From: Ichthyophthirius multifiliis
Taxonomy: Eukaryota > Ciliophora > Oligohymenophorea > Hymenostomatida
Direction: 5' to 3'
Assembly: GCF_000220395.1 (NCBI RefSeq)
Contig: NW_004087746.1
Location: 62,001 to 126,000 of the forward strand
DNA: 64,000 nucleotides
This document shows, piece by piece, positions 37,369 to 50,426 of the stretch. The stretch's first letter is position 1. Each line of letters opens with the position of its first letter. Made by a program: the position numbers and the translations under genes. Under the pieces are notes generated by a model. The model did not search any database. It was not told where the DNA came from and was given only the letters and a program-made list of their open reading frames with translations.

Positions 37369-40300
37369 TCAATCTATACAAATCGGATTATTTTATTTTC
37401 CTTCTTATTGCTGAAATCCTTTTTATTATGTATTATTTTTCTTTTTTTTATTGTTGTTTTCTAAATCATTTTTGCTTTTTCTATAAAATAAAATATATAT
37501 ATATTTATAAGTCAATAATATATTTAAATTACAATTACAAATCACTAAAATTTCTTTTCGATAGAAGTTTATTAGTATCTTATGTTCTATAAAAATAAAT
37601 AATTAATTTTTTTTTATTTTATTTTTTACAAATCATCTTAATTAATATTAGTTTATTAATTTAATAATTAATAATCCTATAATCTTTAAAATTCATCTCT
37701 TTTTTTATTGATAGCTTGGCTAAGTATTTCAAATTATTATTATTATAATTAAGTTTTATTTTAATTAATATCTAATGTTTGATTTTATTAGAAAATTGGT
37801 TATTATTATTACAGTTATTATTATTATTACATCTACTATTACTATTACTATAATAATTATTATTATTATAATTATTATAATAATAATTATTATTATATAT
37901 GATTTTAGTCAATTATTTCTTAATTATTATTATCTTCACAAATAATAATTTCGTTTTTTTTAGAGTCATTTTTATTCAAGCTTTGAGGTTCTGATTTTTT
38001 GTTTTCATTAATTGAATTATCTTTGAAATCGTTTTCATCATAATCAGAATCATTATTATTAAAATCAAAAGTATATTTTCCATTTTTATCAAACTAAACC
38101 CTTGTAACGTTTTTAAGCTTCTTTTTTTTAACTTCACTTATTAAATTTAATAAAAATTCATCTATAATCAAATCATGACACTACAATTTACATAAGGGAC
38201 ATTTCCATTTTCTAGGTTATAGACACTCTGTTGCAATTATAAAATTTTCTAATGAAAAGCATTAAAAATGTTAGCAGAATTTACCTTTACATGGAGTATT
38301 TATCAATTTAAAATCAAAATTACATTAAAGGGGAATATTTAATTTATCAATAGTTACTTCATCATCTTAATCGTTATTAGTATTGGATTCATCGTTTAAA
38401 ATTTTAGTTTTTTAAAAAGAATCTAATATTTTTTATTTTGTTAAAAATTAAGGATAATAATTAGAGCTTTTTATTTATTGGATTAATTATTAGGATGATT
38501 ATTTTTCAACTAGTAAAATTCCCATATAATAAATAGAATCTTCATTTAATTTATATTAATTTCTATCATTGTAAGGTATATTGTTTTCTTTTATTTAAAT
38601 ATTATATATTACTTTTGAAAACAATTTATTTTTTATTATAAATTTGTCATCTTTTCTTTTTTTAAGGGAAGAATTATTCTATAAAGGCTTAAATTCGAAA
38701 AGTTTTTCATCATTTAATAATATCTATCCAATATCTGGCCAAGTAATTTCGTTTATATTTTTTATATCATCTACTCTTATTGATCTAATTTCAATTTCAT
38801 ATTTTCCTTCATTTTAATTCAATAATTATACTTAAGAATCTGATAATTAGAATGATTCTCTTCTACTATTTTAGCCATTACTTTAATAGAAAACAAACTC
38901 TTTGAGTGAAGCTATACATTTAGATAAAGGATCATATTTTTTTAATATACAAGATGGACATTAAAAGTCATAACCATTTTTTGTATCGATTTTCATACAT
39001 ATATCATGATATTATTACTAGCAATTTTCATATGAGCAATATACAAAATTTAAATTTTATTATTATAGAACAAATTAAGGTTTAGTTATTTAAAAACAAA
39101 TACAATTTTTTAAAAATTTATGTTAATTTTATAATGAATGTATTTAATTTTATTATTATTATTAAATATTTTATTATTGTAATAATTACATTGGTTTAAT
39201 TTAGGTTTATTATAAAATATTTTATAATAATTATTATTTTTGCGAAATATTTTTTTATATTTGAATTTAATTTTCTAATTAGTTTTTTTTATCTTTTTAT
39301 TTATCTTAATATTTATTTTTGTTTTCGTTTTATTTACCTTTTTATTTGTTTTATTCAATAATTTTATTTTAATTCTATTATTCTTGTTAAGAATTACTAG
39401 AATTATTAGATATATGTTTATATTCATTAGGCTAGTTTATTTTTTATATAAAATCTTAAACAGAAGAAAATTATTAGAGTAATTTATTTTAATTTGGATT
39501 TTATAACATATATAATTAGGGTTATTTTTATAGCAAAAGATTTTGTTTATATAACTCTTTTTCATCTAATTAAAGGATTTAAGGGTTATAAAAATCTTAA
39601 TATTATTAGAAATTATTATTGATTTAATATTTATTAGGTATTTAGTTATTTTATTTATTTTGTTATAAATATTCTTAATTTTACATTGGATTTTATTCGT
39701 TATTTTTTTAAATTCCGTTTAATTAAAGCAATTATTATTATTCTTGTAAAGTTTTAAAATTTAAACTATTCTAGAATTGCTAGAATTAATCTTAAGTTGT
39801 AAAATTGTTTGGATTTAAATACTAATTATTTAAATTAACATTAAATAAATTCTAATAATAATAATTAAGAAAATCATAATTGCTAAAATTTTAATTTAAT
39901 AAATAATTACCTTAATTATTTTTGAATTAATTTTACACTTATTACATCTCTTTTATTTCTATCTAAGGGATTAATTAACTAAATATTTTTTATTAATCAA
40001 TTTCATATATTTCTTTGTTTTTTATAGTATTATTTTGCTATTATTATCCATTAAATACACAACTAGCCTATTTATATTTTATTTTATTTAAAAAATTAAC
40101 AAAAATTCTATAAATTGATTTATTTTAAAATATTTAATTCTTTTTTTTCCATTCTTCGCTTTTTTAATTTAATAAAAATTATTCGTTTTAATAATATAGT
40201 TCTAAAAGTTTTTCCGGTATTTCTTTTTCTTAATTACTTGACTATTTAAGATTTAGATCTTTTAATAATAATTATAATGATTCTTAATTACAGAAGATGT

Positions 40301-40409
40301 TTTCTTCTTATAATGCTTTTAGTAATAACCCTAAAGAATATTAATAAGAATAATCTTTTTCATAAGACTGATTTTAATTTATATTATTTTGAGAGAATTT
40401 ATAAAGCAT
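37369..40409 (-). CDS. PIAS/Siz-type SUMO E3 ligase (MIZ/SP-RING) with Gln/Asn-rich flanks
   Basis: The diagnostic piece is the SP-RING at about 38160-38330: ISLQCNFDF-type start with a Cys, NTPCKGKFCQHFQCFSLENF, then RKWKCPLCKLQCHDLIIDEF. This matches the PIAS pattern C..PCR...C.H..CFD....W.CP.C....LIIDG. The enzyme class promotes transfer of SUMO from Ubc9 to nuclear substrates. Upstream lies a PINIT-like globular region (about 38.5-39.1 kb) and a very Gln/Asn/Tyr-rich stretch (39.1-40.1 kb). Downstream is an acidic, Asn-rich tail ending in GFQQQEGKQNNPICID, which resembles a SUMO-interaction segment. The start (MLYKFSQNNINQNQ, ATG complement 40407-40409) has no better upstream candidate; the TGA complements 37369-37371. 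No SAP domain was recognised at the N-terminus. Intron positions not fully resolved. Confidence 0.82.
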
Positions 40410-43282
40410 TTAATTAGAACCTATTATAAAAATAAAAATATTTTTAATATTTTAAATTAAATTAAAATAACATTAAAAAATAAAAAAAATTAGTAATTAA
40501 AATATATATATAATATAATAAAAACATTAATGTATAAAAATAAAAAAAAAAAAAAAATTATATTTATATATAAATTTTTTATTATTTATTGATTTTATTT
40601 ATATTTACCTTTATTTTTTAGTTTTAAATTTTAACTTTTTTTTTTTTATTCTTTTTTTCTTTTTTTCTTTATTTTTTTTTTTTAATTTAATTTACTTTCA
40701 AAATATAATTATTTAAGTATAAAAATGCAATCTTTTTAAATTACATTTGATTTTAGATTAAAATATTAACATACCTTATTAATTATAAATAATATGATTC
40801 AGCTTCATTATAGTTAGACAAATATTGTCAGAATTTAAAAGATTTATAAAAATTTTTTCCCACTTTAATATAATTATTAAAAATTATGATAATTTGATAT
40901 TCCCCTCTTTTAAGTGACGGATTATTTTTAATGACATACTTATTTTATGAGTCATCAAATATTTTATAAAGTTAATATTATATATTAATATTTAAAAAAT
41001 TTAAATAATATAAAAACATTTAATAGTAATATATTTTAAAAATGCTTATAAACAATAAATATTATATATAAATAATAATTAATTTAATTTATATTTAAAA
41101 AAAAATAATTTAAATTTAATAAAAAAAAAAATGCCAAATATTGTAAATAAATTTGAATATTTTATAAAAAAACAATAATTTAGATAAAAACAAATATTAG
41201 GAATGTTTTATTATTATTATTATTAATTTATTAAATTTTATTTCTTTTTTTTATATAGTTAATTAGAATTTATTTATATTGATTATATTTTATTGTATAA
41301 AATATTTTTTTTATAAATAAAATTTAATTAAAAAATTTTATGTTGTTTTTATAAATTAAATATCAATTAAAAAAAAATCATATTTAATTAATTATATTTA
41401 TTAAATCTTTATTTTATTTTTTATTTTATATTTATTACGAATAAAATATGTCCTTATAAAATAATGTGTTAGTAGAGAAAATTAATAATAACTTACTTTA
41501 TCAATTTTCAATCATAAATAATATATAAATTATTATAATTTAAATGATATATGATTGATAAAAATAATTTTCTATTTAAAATATTTAATTAAATTTCAAT
41601 ATAATTTGAGATTCCTTTAAACTATTGAAAATTTATATTATAATTTTTTTTTTTAATTTCTTTAAATACAATATAAATTATACTAAAGTTAAATATTTAA
41701 AAAGTAAGAAATTTATAAGAAAAAATATAATTTAATTATTTTTTAGAAATATATATATACTAATAAAATTGTGATAATTATCAATTTAAAAATAAAAAAT
41801 TAAAATATAATATATTTATATCAAGCAAAATAAAGATAATAAAAAATAATATATATAATTAATTTATATATATAAATTATATATATATAAATATATTTAT
41901 ATTTATATAAATATATAATAATGTAATTTTTTATTAATATTTAAATATAAATAATATTTAATATTTATTAATAATAAATTATAATTATTTTTTTTAAAGA
42001 TAATAATAATATTTTTTATATATATATATAATATTTAGTTTTTTATATATAAAAAAAATAATTTAATATAAAAAAATAATAGTTTTAAATAAAATTGCAT
42101 ATATTTTTTTTAAAAATAAAAAATATATTATAATAAATATTATGAAAGATTAATTATTAATTTATTAATTTTAATATTATCTTTTGAATAAAACTATAAT
42201 TTTTTTTTTCATTTATATAAATATATATTAATTTAATTATTTCAAATTTACTTAAATATTATACGTAGTTATATTAAATTAAATTTCCAATTATAAGTAT
42301 CACATTTTAATATAAAATTTTATATACTATAATTTATATATCTATAGATTTTTATTTATTATTTAAAAAAGTATTATCTTATAATACAAATTTTATGACT
42401 AATAAAATATTAATTTTTTATTTTAAAATTATTATATATTAAAATATATAAAATATTTATATTAAATTTTATTTTATTATTATAAATAATTTTCTTATTA
42501 AGATATTCTAAAATTTAATATTTTAATTAGATATCACTATAATAAAAAAGAAAAAAATATTGTAATTTTTATATAATAATATGTTTAAATATTAGATAAA
42601 ATTGGACTATTATCGAATATTTAAAAAGTAGAAAATTTATAACATATAAAAAATACTTAATTATTTTTATAAATTATATATAAAAATATATATATATCGT
42701 ATATTATCTATATCTAGACAAATTAAATATATATAATTATATGTATATATATAAATATATCTTTATATATATAAATATATTATATATGAAATAATTTAAT
42801 GATTAATATAATTAAATTTTATTAAATAATTATAAAATTAATAATTTATCATACAATATTTTTTTTATTTATTTTATTTTTATATTGTTTTTACTATAAA
42901 CTATTAATATTTTTTACTTTTATTTATTTTTAAATAAAAAATTATTTTATAAATCTTTTTATTAAGTTTTATAATAAATTTTTATAATTAAAATAAAAAT
43001 AAAATAATTTAAGAAAATGTAATATCTTTATTATATTTAATAAAAATATATTATAACATATGTATGTATATATTTTTATATATACATATTATTTATATTT
43101 TTAAATTTTTATATTTTTTTTTTCTTTATATAAATATATCTAATAAATTATTTTAATTTTTTTTTTTTTTTTTTTCCTTTTTTTGTCTTTTTAATTTAAT
43201 GAAAAAATTAAATAAAAAATAAAAATACATTAAAATAAGTAATATATTATTTTTATATCTAACTTTATTATTTATAAAATAA
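40410..43282. other. 2.9 kb ultra-AT gap
   Basis: The longest gene-poor stretch of the window. Most is A/T tracts and TATA/ATAT strings, with G+C falling visibly below that of the other gaps. At 41131 a short frame (MPNIVNKFEYFIKKQQ) dissolves into homopolymers. A possible relic at 40775-40970 is listed separately. Two segments near 41690-41760 and 42600-42690 look alike. No RNA gene or replication-origin motif could be assigned. Confidence 0.55.
40775..40970 (-). pseudogene. Possible fragment of a helical-repeat (TPR-like) gene
   Basis: One minus-strand frame reads NPSLKRGEYQIIIIFNNYIK, then GKNFYKSFKF, a TGA, then QYLSNYNEAESYYLQL. The last part resembles a TPR helix pair. G+C is higher than in the surrounding gap. 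The in-frame TGA and lack of flanking exons suggest a relic. Another frame on the same strand is also open, so this is weak. Confidence 0.25.
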
Positions 43283-45791
43283 TCATTTTCTAATCTAATT
43301 TAGATTAACAATTGATGTTGGTATAAGCTATAAACTATTTGAGCTGATATAATTAAAGTTTTCTTTTTTTGATTATTAATATGCTTCATTACTTTTTTAT
43401 TTCTAAAAAGCGTTATCAGGTATTATAAGTTTTTTTTGCTCTGTCATATTGATATTTTACAGACTTATAGCTTACAATACATTTTTGGGAACACTGTTAT
43501 TTAATAAAAGGCTTGAATTATCTTCGAAAATGTCATTGTCATTTAATGAGGATTTGAAAGTATTATTAGATATTCTATTGTTTGAATTTATTTAAAACAT
43601 AGATCCAATAGAATAAATAGAGGATTTTTTATTAATGATAGAATTATTTTTATGAAAGCTTTTAGGATTATTTGAATGAATTTTTCTTTTTTAATCTACA
43701 CTAATATTAAGACTATTTTACTTTCTTTTATTTCTAAGAAGTCTAACAGACACATTAACAGATGGAACAAAAGTTTAAAATTAAAGGTAACTCTTTCTTT
43801 AAGAAATACTTCTGGGTGTAATTTTAATATTGCAATTATTAATAAACGTATTTTTATTAGACGATAATATTAATTATTTACTTTATTATTTAGTTGGAGT
43901 TTTTTTCACTAATAATTATTATTTAGTAATATTTTCTATTTGTTATTTTAATTTTTAAATTTAGAAAACTTTTTTTTGTTCATCAGTTTTATTTTATGTT
44001 TATATTTAAATTAAATTATTTATTTTTTATTCGAATTTTTGATTCTCGTTTTATAGTTTTGTAAAAAAACTGAAGTTTTTTAATTTCTAGCATTCAAAAA
44101 TGAACTTTTTTTAGTATAAATCTTCCATTTTTTCTCTTATTTATTTATTATTTTATTCGTTTTTTATATTCTTAATTCCTATTTATTTAATTAATTCGCA
44201 TTGTTTTTTATATTTTCTCTTAATATATTTAACTTCTCAACTTTATGAATCAAGTCTTTTTATGAAAGCCCTGCTGGATTTATTGTATTCATTATTTCAT
44301 GAATTGCTCTTTCATTATATTATTTTATGTTTATTAATTCTTTTAATTTTGTTTATAAATATCCACTTTCGGTTAATGATTCTTCTAATTATTAAATTAA
44401 TAATGTTATTTTTTTTCATATGTATTATTTTGTTCTTCTATTAATTATTTTTCTTAGTTTTTTTTTCTAGTTCTTCTTCTTCTTGTTATTTTTTATTTTT
44501 TTCGTTCTATAATTCAAAATTTTCCTATTCTTATTCTTTTAAATATAAAAATTGCTCAAATAATTTCTTATTTATTTCTTATTATTCTGCTAAAAATTAT
44601 TATTATTAAACTTGAATATTTTCTTCATATATTTATTTTATGTTTTCATAAACTTCTTTTTTTATATTTTTTGCTCTTTAAGCGTACTTTAAGGTATTAA
44701 TCGTCTCTTCTATATATTTAAATGCAGGAGTAATACATGCTATTATTAAAGTTTTTGCATTTCCACCTAAACTTTCTTTTAATAATCTAGTCAATTTAGA
44801 ATCTCTATAAGGAATATGTAATTTTTTATTCCCTTCTTTATAAAATATATTTTTATTTTGTTAAAAATAATTTATTTATTTTTAAAAATAAATAAATAAA
44901 TAATAATATATTTATATATATACCAGCTAAAATATTAATACAATTTCCTAATGAAAGTAAAGATTTATTAATATTGGAACCTTCTTTAAGTCTATTTCCT
45001 TTATTTTCGAAGGCTTTTTCGCTTCCAGCTAAATCTACTAGATATAGTTTTGGGGAAAAGTAGTTTTTAAATCCTTTATTTGAGGACATATCTTTTTCTA
45101 TTTCCAGTTATAATTAAATAATAGCATGTGATCTTGAAGAAAATTCATTCATTTTAGTTGAAGCCATAGTCCTTTTTTTATTTCCTTAAAAAATATAGCT
45201 TTGTATTTCTTATAAATTATGAATATCTTTTTCAATAAGTTAGGGACAATAAACTCCCTTTTATAAATCTTCTAAAATATTTAAATTATTATTAGATTAT
45301 TCATTTTAAGATAGTAAATCTCTTATTTATTCATTATAAATTTCCAAATAAGACATTTTAGCCTTTATTTTATTTTCAGGAGATTTTTCTATTATAAACC
45401 TTACGGATTCTTAGACTACTCCACCTTCGAATGCTATTTCTTCTTCTTTTTTATTCTCAAAATTATTTCCAAACATTGTATATGTTTTTCCTGAACCTGT
45501 CATTCCGTAAACTAATATTGTTTGAGAAAATCCATTCAGAAGAGATTCATTTAATATAGGTTTTACTATTTCTTAGAATATTTATAAGGTTTTTGTTTAA
45601 GAATCAAATACTCTGTCGTACATAAATACTTTGTTACCACATGTGCTATTTGGCTACATTAATAGAATTGATTATTATGGACCTACTGATATATATTTAC
45701 AATCTTCTTAATGACCATTAGTATAAAAGGAAGGACAGGTTGTAGGCTTTATTCGAACACATACACAGAAATTAGAATTTTATGATGTCAT
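43283..45791 (-). CDS. Kinesin-8-like motor protein
   Basis: A full N-terminal motor domain with all catalytic motifs. These are CVCVRIKP (beta-1), [11 protein letters not shown], the P-loop [13 protein letters not shown], switch [12 protein letters not shown], switch [20 protein letters not shown], then [35 protein letters not shown] and the neck-proximal NTLKYAQRAKNIKK. The last two segments are closest to kinesin-8 (KIF18/19) motors, which walk to microtubule plus ends and regulate length. A small intron at about 44850-44922 interrupts between the L12 region and IPYRDSKL. A coiled coil follows (about 44.7-44.0 kb), then a Ser/Asn-rich tail ending NLNQIRK at the TGA complementary to 43283-43285. 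The start complements 45789-45791. About 780 residues. Class assignment is by eye. Confidence 0.9.
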
Positions 45792-46439
45792 TTTTTTTAT
45801 ATTTTTTTTTTTATTTTATTTTTTACTTTTTTTTTTTTATTTTTATTAATTTTTATTAATAATTATTTTTATTTTTTTTATTATGACTAATAATTAACAA
45901 CAATAATTTTTTAATTATTTTTATTTATCATTTTAATACTTATTAATAATATTAATAAATAAATAAAAATATAAAAGGTGTATATTAAAAATAGAAAATA
46001 AATTATTTATAAATATTAATGAATATTTTTATTTTTTCAAATATTTATTTTATATTAAACAAAAAATAAATATTAATTTCTATCTATTAAAGAAAATAAT
46101 AGAAATGATAAAATTAAAAATATAACAAAGAATTACTTTTAAAAATATAAAATTTCAATTAATAAATGATTTTTTAATTATTCTATATATTATTTATTTT
46201 TTGATTATATATATATAAATATTTTTTTATTTTTATTTTTTTCATTATGCTTTTAAATAAATTTATAAAAAAATTATAAAATCTGAAAAATGTAATATAT
46301 AATAATATATATTTTTATTTTATATAATTTTTCTCACTTTTTTTCATTTTATTTTTCACAAAAAACTAATTTTTCTTAATTTAAAAATAAATATTTTATA
46401 AAAATAAATAAATATATAATAAGCAGAAATTAAAAAAAA
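45792..46439. other. AT-rich divergent intergenic region
   Basis: Between the starts of the kinesin (-) and zinc-finger (+) genes. Poly-T/poly-A tracts and a short TATA string near 46206 are all that is visible. Confidence 0.6.
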
Positions 46440-47103
46440 ATGGTTGATTCTCATAATACAATAGCATATAATTCTTAATAAAGTTAAACATAATATTTAA
46501 TTAAAATAAATAAATATAATTATTATTAATTTTTAAAAATACTTAATAGATTTAAATAAAAAATTTTATGAATAAGAAGTTTGTCGTTTATACATAGCAA
46601 ACGTAGTATTAATAAAACAGGTTTTAAATTTCAAAAACGAAAAACTATAATAACTAAAAAAAATTATAAATTAAATAATGTTTAAACATATTTATAATTA
46701 TAAAAAAAAAAGATAAAAGAATTGTAAACTGATAAAGACAAACTTTAAAATGATATTAGTAATTTGGAAGTCAGATTAATTTTATATTTAAAAATATTAC
46801 ATTTTTTTAAAAAAAATCTATAATTATAAAAAGAATAATTTATAAAACTAAGAAAATGAAAAGTAAAAAAGATATAGACGATAAGCCAATTAGATTTAAA
46901 GATTTTATAAATGTCCATGTTAAGATTGCCAAAAATTATATGGATCAGAAGGATCTTTGGCATAACATATAAAATTAAAACATCCTGATATTTTTAATTA
47001 AATATAAAATAATTTTCAGAAAGAAAATTAATCTAATAAATCAAATAATTATAAAGAATACGATAGTTAAATTAATAATAATAAGGAATGTAATTAAGAT
47101 TGA
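46440..47103 (+). CDS. Small C2H2 zinc-finger protein
   Basis: The first exon MVDSHNTIAYNSQQ splices (intron about 46483-46549) to NLNKKFYEQEVCRLYIANVV. After further AT-rich introns comes a short coiled-coil exon (ELQTDKDKLQNDISNLEVRL, about 46721-46780), then the last exon with the single finger FYKCPCQDCQKLYGSEGSLA followed by QHIKLKHPD, a C-x4-C..H-x4-H finger. It ends with an Asn/Gln-rich tail and TGA 47101-47103. The gene-like exons are clear, but the acceptor before the finger exon (near 46877) and its donor do not give a clean phase by eye. A nucleic-acid-binding or nuclear role is inferred from the finger. Expected length about 150-160 residues. Confidence 0.6.
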
Positions 47104-47504
47104 ATTTTATATATATAAAATATATTAATTTTCTTTTTATTTTAAATAAATATATTAAAATATAATATAAATTATTCAATAATAAAATACTTATAAAAAA
47201 ATAATGTAGTATTTATCTATTTATTTTAAATTCGTTTTCAAGAAAATATTTATTATATTTAATTTATAAAACATTTTTTTAATTTAATTATAATAATACA
47301 TAAAAATAAATTTAATGAAATTATATATATATATATATATATTTATATATGTATATTACTTAAATTTCTATGTATTAAATTATTTTAAATTATACATAAT
47401 ATTTTTGTTTAAATAAAAAAAAGAAATAAACTAACAAAAAATTATAAAAATTAGAAAAAAAAAACAAAAAAATTAATTTTTTTTAAAAAAAAAAAATTTA
47501 AAAA
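47104..47504. other. AT-rich spacer with (AT)n tract
   Basis: TA microsatellite at about 47323-47342; the rest is A/T tracts, ending in a long A-rich leader before the centrin ATG. No coding frame seen. Confidence 0.6.
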
Positions 47505-48011
47505 ATGAATAAATAAAAACCCAAAATTAAAAATTTTAATCCTAAATAATATGAAAAGCCAGGTTTAACAGAAGATGAAATAATGGAAATTAAAGAGGCA
47601 TTTGATTTATTTGATACAGATTAAGGAGGTGCAATAGATCCTAAAGAATTAAAAGCAGCAATGACATCATTAGGATTTGAAGCTAAAAATTAAACTATTT
47701 ATTAAATGATTTCTGATCTAGATTAAGATGGTAATGGTTAAATTGAATTTAAAGAGTTTTTGGATTTAATGACTGCAAGAATTTCAGATAAAGATAGTAG
47801 AGAAGATATCGAAAAAGTTTTTAGATTATTTGATGATGATAAATAAGGTTAGATTTCTGTCAAAAATTTAAGAAGAGTAGCTAAAGAATTAGGAGAAACT
47901 ATGGAAGAAGCTGAATTATAAGAAATGATTGATAGAGCTGATTAAAATAAAGATGGTCTTGTTGATTTTGAGGAATTTTATAATATAATGACTAAAAAAA
48001 CATTTAATTGA
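47505..48011 (+). CDS. Centrin, EF-hand basal-body protein
   Basis: Intron-free, 168 residues, the standard centrin length. A basic N-terminal tail (MNKQKPKIKNF) leads to four EF hands: loop 1 [13 protein letters not shown], loop 2 DLDQDGNGQIEFKEF, loop 3 DDDKQGQISVKNL and loop 4 [13 protein letters not shown]. Linker signatures are AMTSLGFEA and VAKELGETM, as in centrin rather than calmodulin. Loops 2 and 4 keep Asp/Asn at the coordinating positions and Glu at position 12. Loops 1 and 3 depart from the consensus (loop 1 ends at Glu but lacks a usual Asn/Asp; loop 3 has Asn at position 12), so calcium binding is probably strongest in hands 2 and 4. Centrins build basal bodies and contractile fibres. 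ATG 47505, TGA 48009-48011. Confidence 0.95.
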
Positions 48012-48490
48012 TTTTATATTGTTTTGCTTTTTTTTTTTTTTTTTAAAAATAAATAATATTTTATAAATTAGTTTATGTATTTTTTTTTTATTTTAATAAT
48101 TTAAAATTCAGTTTTTTTTTATAGTATTATGATTGAATAAATAATAATAAAATAATCTTTAATTATAATATATTTATATGTATTAAGTTAAATTATCTTA
48201 TATAAAACTATAAGAATTTTTATATTTTTTTATATATGTAATTTAAAATATTTATATTAAAAAGAAGTTATATTATAAAAAACGAAATATATTGTAAATT
48301 TCTTTTATATATAATAGATTTTATAAAAAATAAATAATTAATTTATTCTAACTACTAAGTTTATTTTATTTTTTAAATTTGTACTTTAGAATTAAATAAA
48401 AAATAAATGTTATCGAAATTATAAACTAAAAATTTTTGTAAAAATGTTATATCATTGTAATAACTTTATTAAAAATAATAAAAATATGCT
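48012..48490. other. AT-rich intergenic region
   Basis: Centrin 3' flank and thioesterase promoter; no coding or RNA signal seen. Confidence 0.6.
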
Positions 48491-49957
48491 ATGAATATAA
48501 ATAAAACTGTACTTATAAAGGGAAAATAGGAATAATTAATTAAATATGTTATCAATCATTTATTGCCTGATGTCGATACATTGTAAATTTAAGAATCAGA
48601 ATTTTAAAACATTTTGACAGATAAAAATTATAATACACCTCGCAATTCTTGGACTAAATTAGTATTACCTATATCAAACAATAAAGATTATTAAAATTTA
48701 ATGTTAAGATTTGTAATTAAAAAATATTTATAGTAAACGAATTAAATTATATAATATATATATTTATATTATAAAATAATTAAAGGATAAAAAGCTAAGA
48801 ATAGGTAGAATATTAGAAATATTAGATTTACTTTCAGGATTTGTATCATATAAACATTGTAATTTTGACTATTATTAAAATAATTAAGTAATTATAGTTA
48901 CAGCATGCGCTGATAATGTTAAATTTTATAAATATATATCGCCATAAGAAGATATAGTATTTATTTATTACTATATTTATATAATATAATTCTATTTTTT
49001 ATTTTTTTTATTAAAAAAAAGGTTATTTAATCTTATGTTTGTTATGTTGGAAAATCTTCTATAGAAGTTTAAAATGATATATATTAATAAAATGAACTTA
49101 TTGGTACTTCTTTGTTTTTAATGGTTGCTAGAGATACTAGAACAAATAAAAGGTTCATTTATAATATTATTTATTTTTTTTAAAAGAAAAAATAAAAAAA
49201 TAAGTTTTGAAGTCCCTAAATTAAAGTTTGATGACATTGATGAAACGTAATATAAAATGAATGAACTAAGGTTTATGTAAGGAGAAAAACGTCAAATTTA
49301 AAGAAAATTAAACTCTTAATAATCTTTTTATGTAAAAGAGCCTTCTGCTAATGAAATTACTTTATTACATAACTTTTTTATGAATAAAGAAAAATATTTA
49401 ACATATACGCCTATTTAAAATACGAAAATTGATAGTTTTTATTAAATGTAATTTTAAGTAATTTAATTAAAAAAGTATTTATTTTTTTATAAATATTTAA
49501 AGGAAAGAAATTTACATAATAAAATATTTGGTGGATTTTTAGCAAGGATTTTGATTGAAGCTGGTTGGCTTTGTGGATATTATCATGTTAAAGGTCAAGA
49601 AATACCCGAAATAGTAAATTTAACTGATATTTAATTTATTGAACCTGTAAATATTGGAGACAGTATATAAGTTATTTCTCATGTTTCTTATATTTTAGAT
49701 AATTATATGGATGTTAAAATTTAAGCAAAAATTGTTAATCCAACTAATATGTAAATAATTTTTTTTTTTTTTTTAAAAAAAAATGTTTATTTTTAATTTA
49801 TTAATTAAGTTAAGATTCAAAAGTAACTACTGGAATGCATTTAATATTAAAATGCTAAAATCAAATTAATGATGTGATTCCTTAAACATATGAACATGGG
49901 ATTTTATATTTGGAAGGAAAAAGAGTAATTGATTAATTTTTAGATTTTCAAAATTGA
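48491..49957 (+). CDS. ACOT9: ACOT9-type double-hotdog acyl-CoA thioesterase
   Basis: Hydrolyses acyl-CoA to free acid and CoA; the animal relative acts in mitochondria. The first hotdog begins with KLRIGRILEILDLLSGFVSY (usual RLGRILEDLD), followed by SPQEDI, YVCYVGKSSIEVQ and SLFLMVARDTRT, all in ACOT9 order. The second hotdog has NKIFGGFLARILIEAGWL, TDIQFIEPVNIGDSIQVISH and NYMDVKIQAKIVNP. The end QTYEHGILYLEGKR matches the family's C-terminal YGESMLYLDG. Several short introns (for example about 48722-48785, 48960-49020, 49155-49200, 49450-49500, 49752-49809). The start ATG 48491 is preceded by an out-of-frame ATG at 48486. The stop is TGA 49955-49957. No clear mitochondrial presequence is seen, so location is uncertain. 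Confidence 0.9.
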
Positions 49958-50426
49958 TTTTATTTTATTTTTATAATAGAATTATCCAAAAAAAATATTT
50001 ATTTATTATTTATAGTAAATTTTTTATATTTAATTAGAAAAATAACATTAATTATATATTATTTAATTATAAATAACTTACTATAATCTTAATATTATTT
50101 ATATATTACAGTTAATATGGTTTTTGCCTTCTTTTTTAGTTGATTGAGTTTTTTTTTTTTTAAATTATATATTTCTAATAAAGTAAATATAAAATTTATT
50201 AATAAATTAATTATATTATAAAAAGCAAATAAAAATCTATTTTTTCCCAAAAATAATATAATAAACATTGTTTATACAATAAAAAAAAATATGATAAGAG
50301 ATATATACATTTACATAAAATAAAATTTCTACTATTATAAAATTTACATGATAAAATTATAAAAAAATAATTATCCCAAATTTTTTAACAAATCAAATAT
50401 TAAAATTATCTTTAATTTGTAGAATT
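49958..50426. other. AT-rich intergenic region
   Basis: No gene-like frame or RNA gene seen; A/T tracts only. Confidence 0.6.

Noticed and set aside
40980-43280. Many plus and minus open frames of 50-120 codons in the gap
   Set aside because: With TGA as the only stop and about 90% A+T, such frames are expected by chance; their translations are Ile/Asn/Lys/Tyr/Phe strings with almost no Gly, Ala, Pro or Asp.
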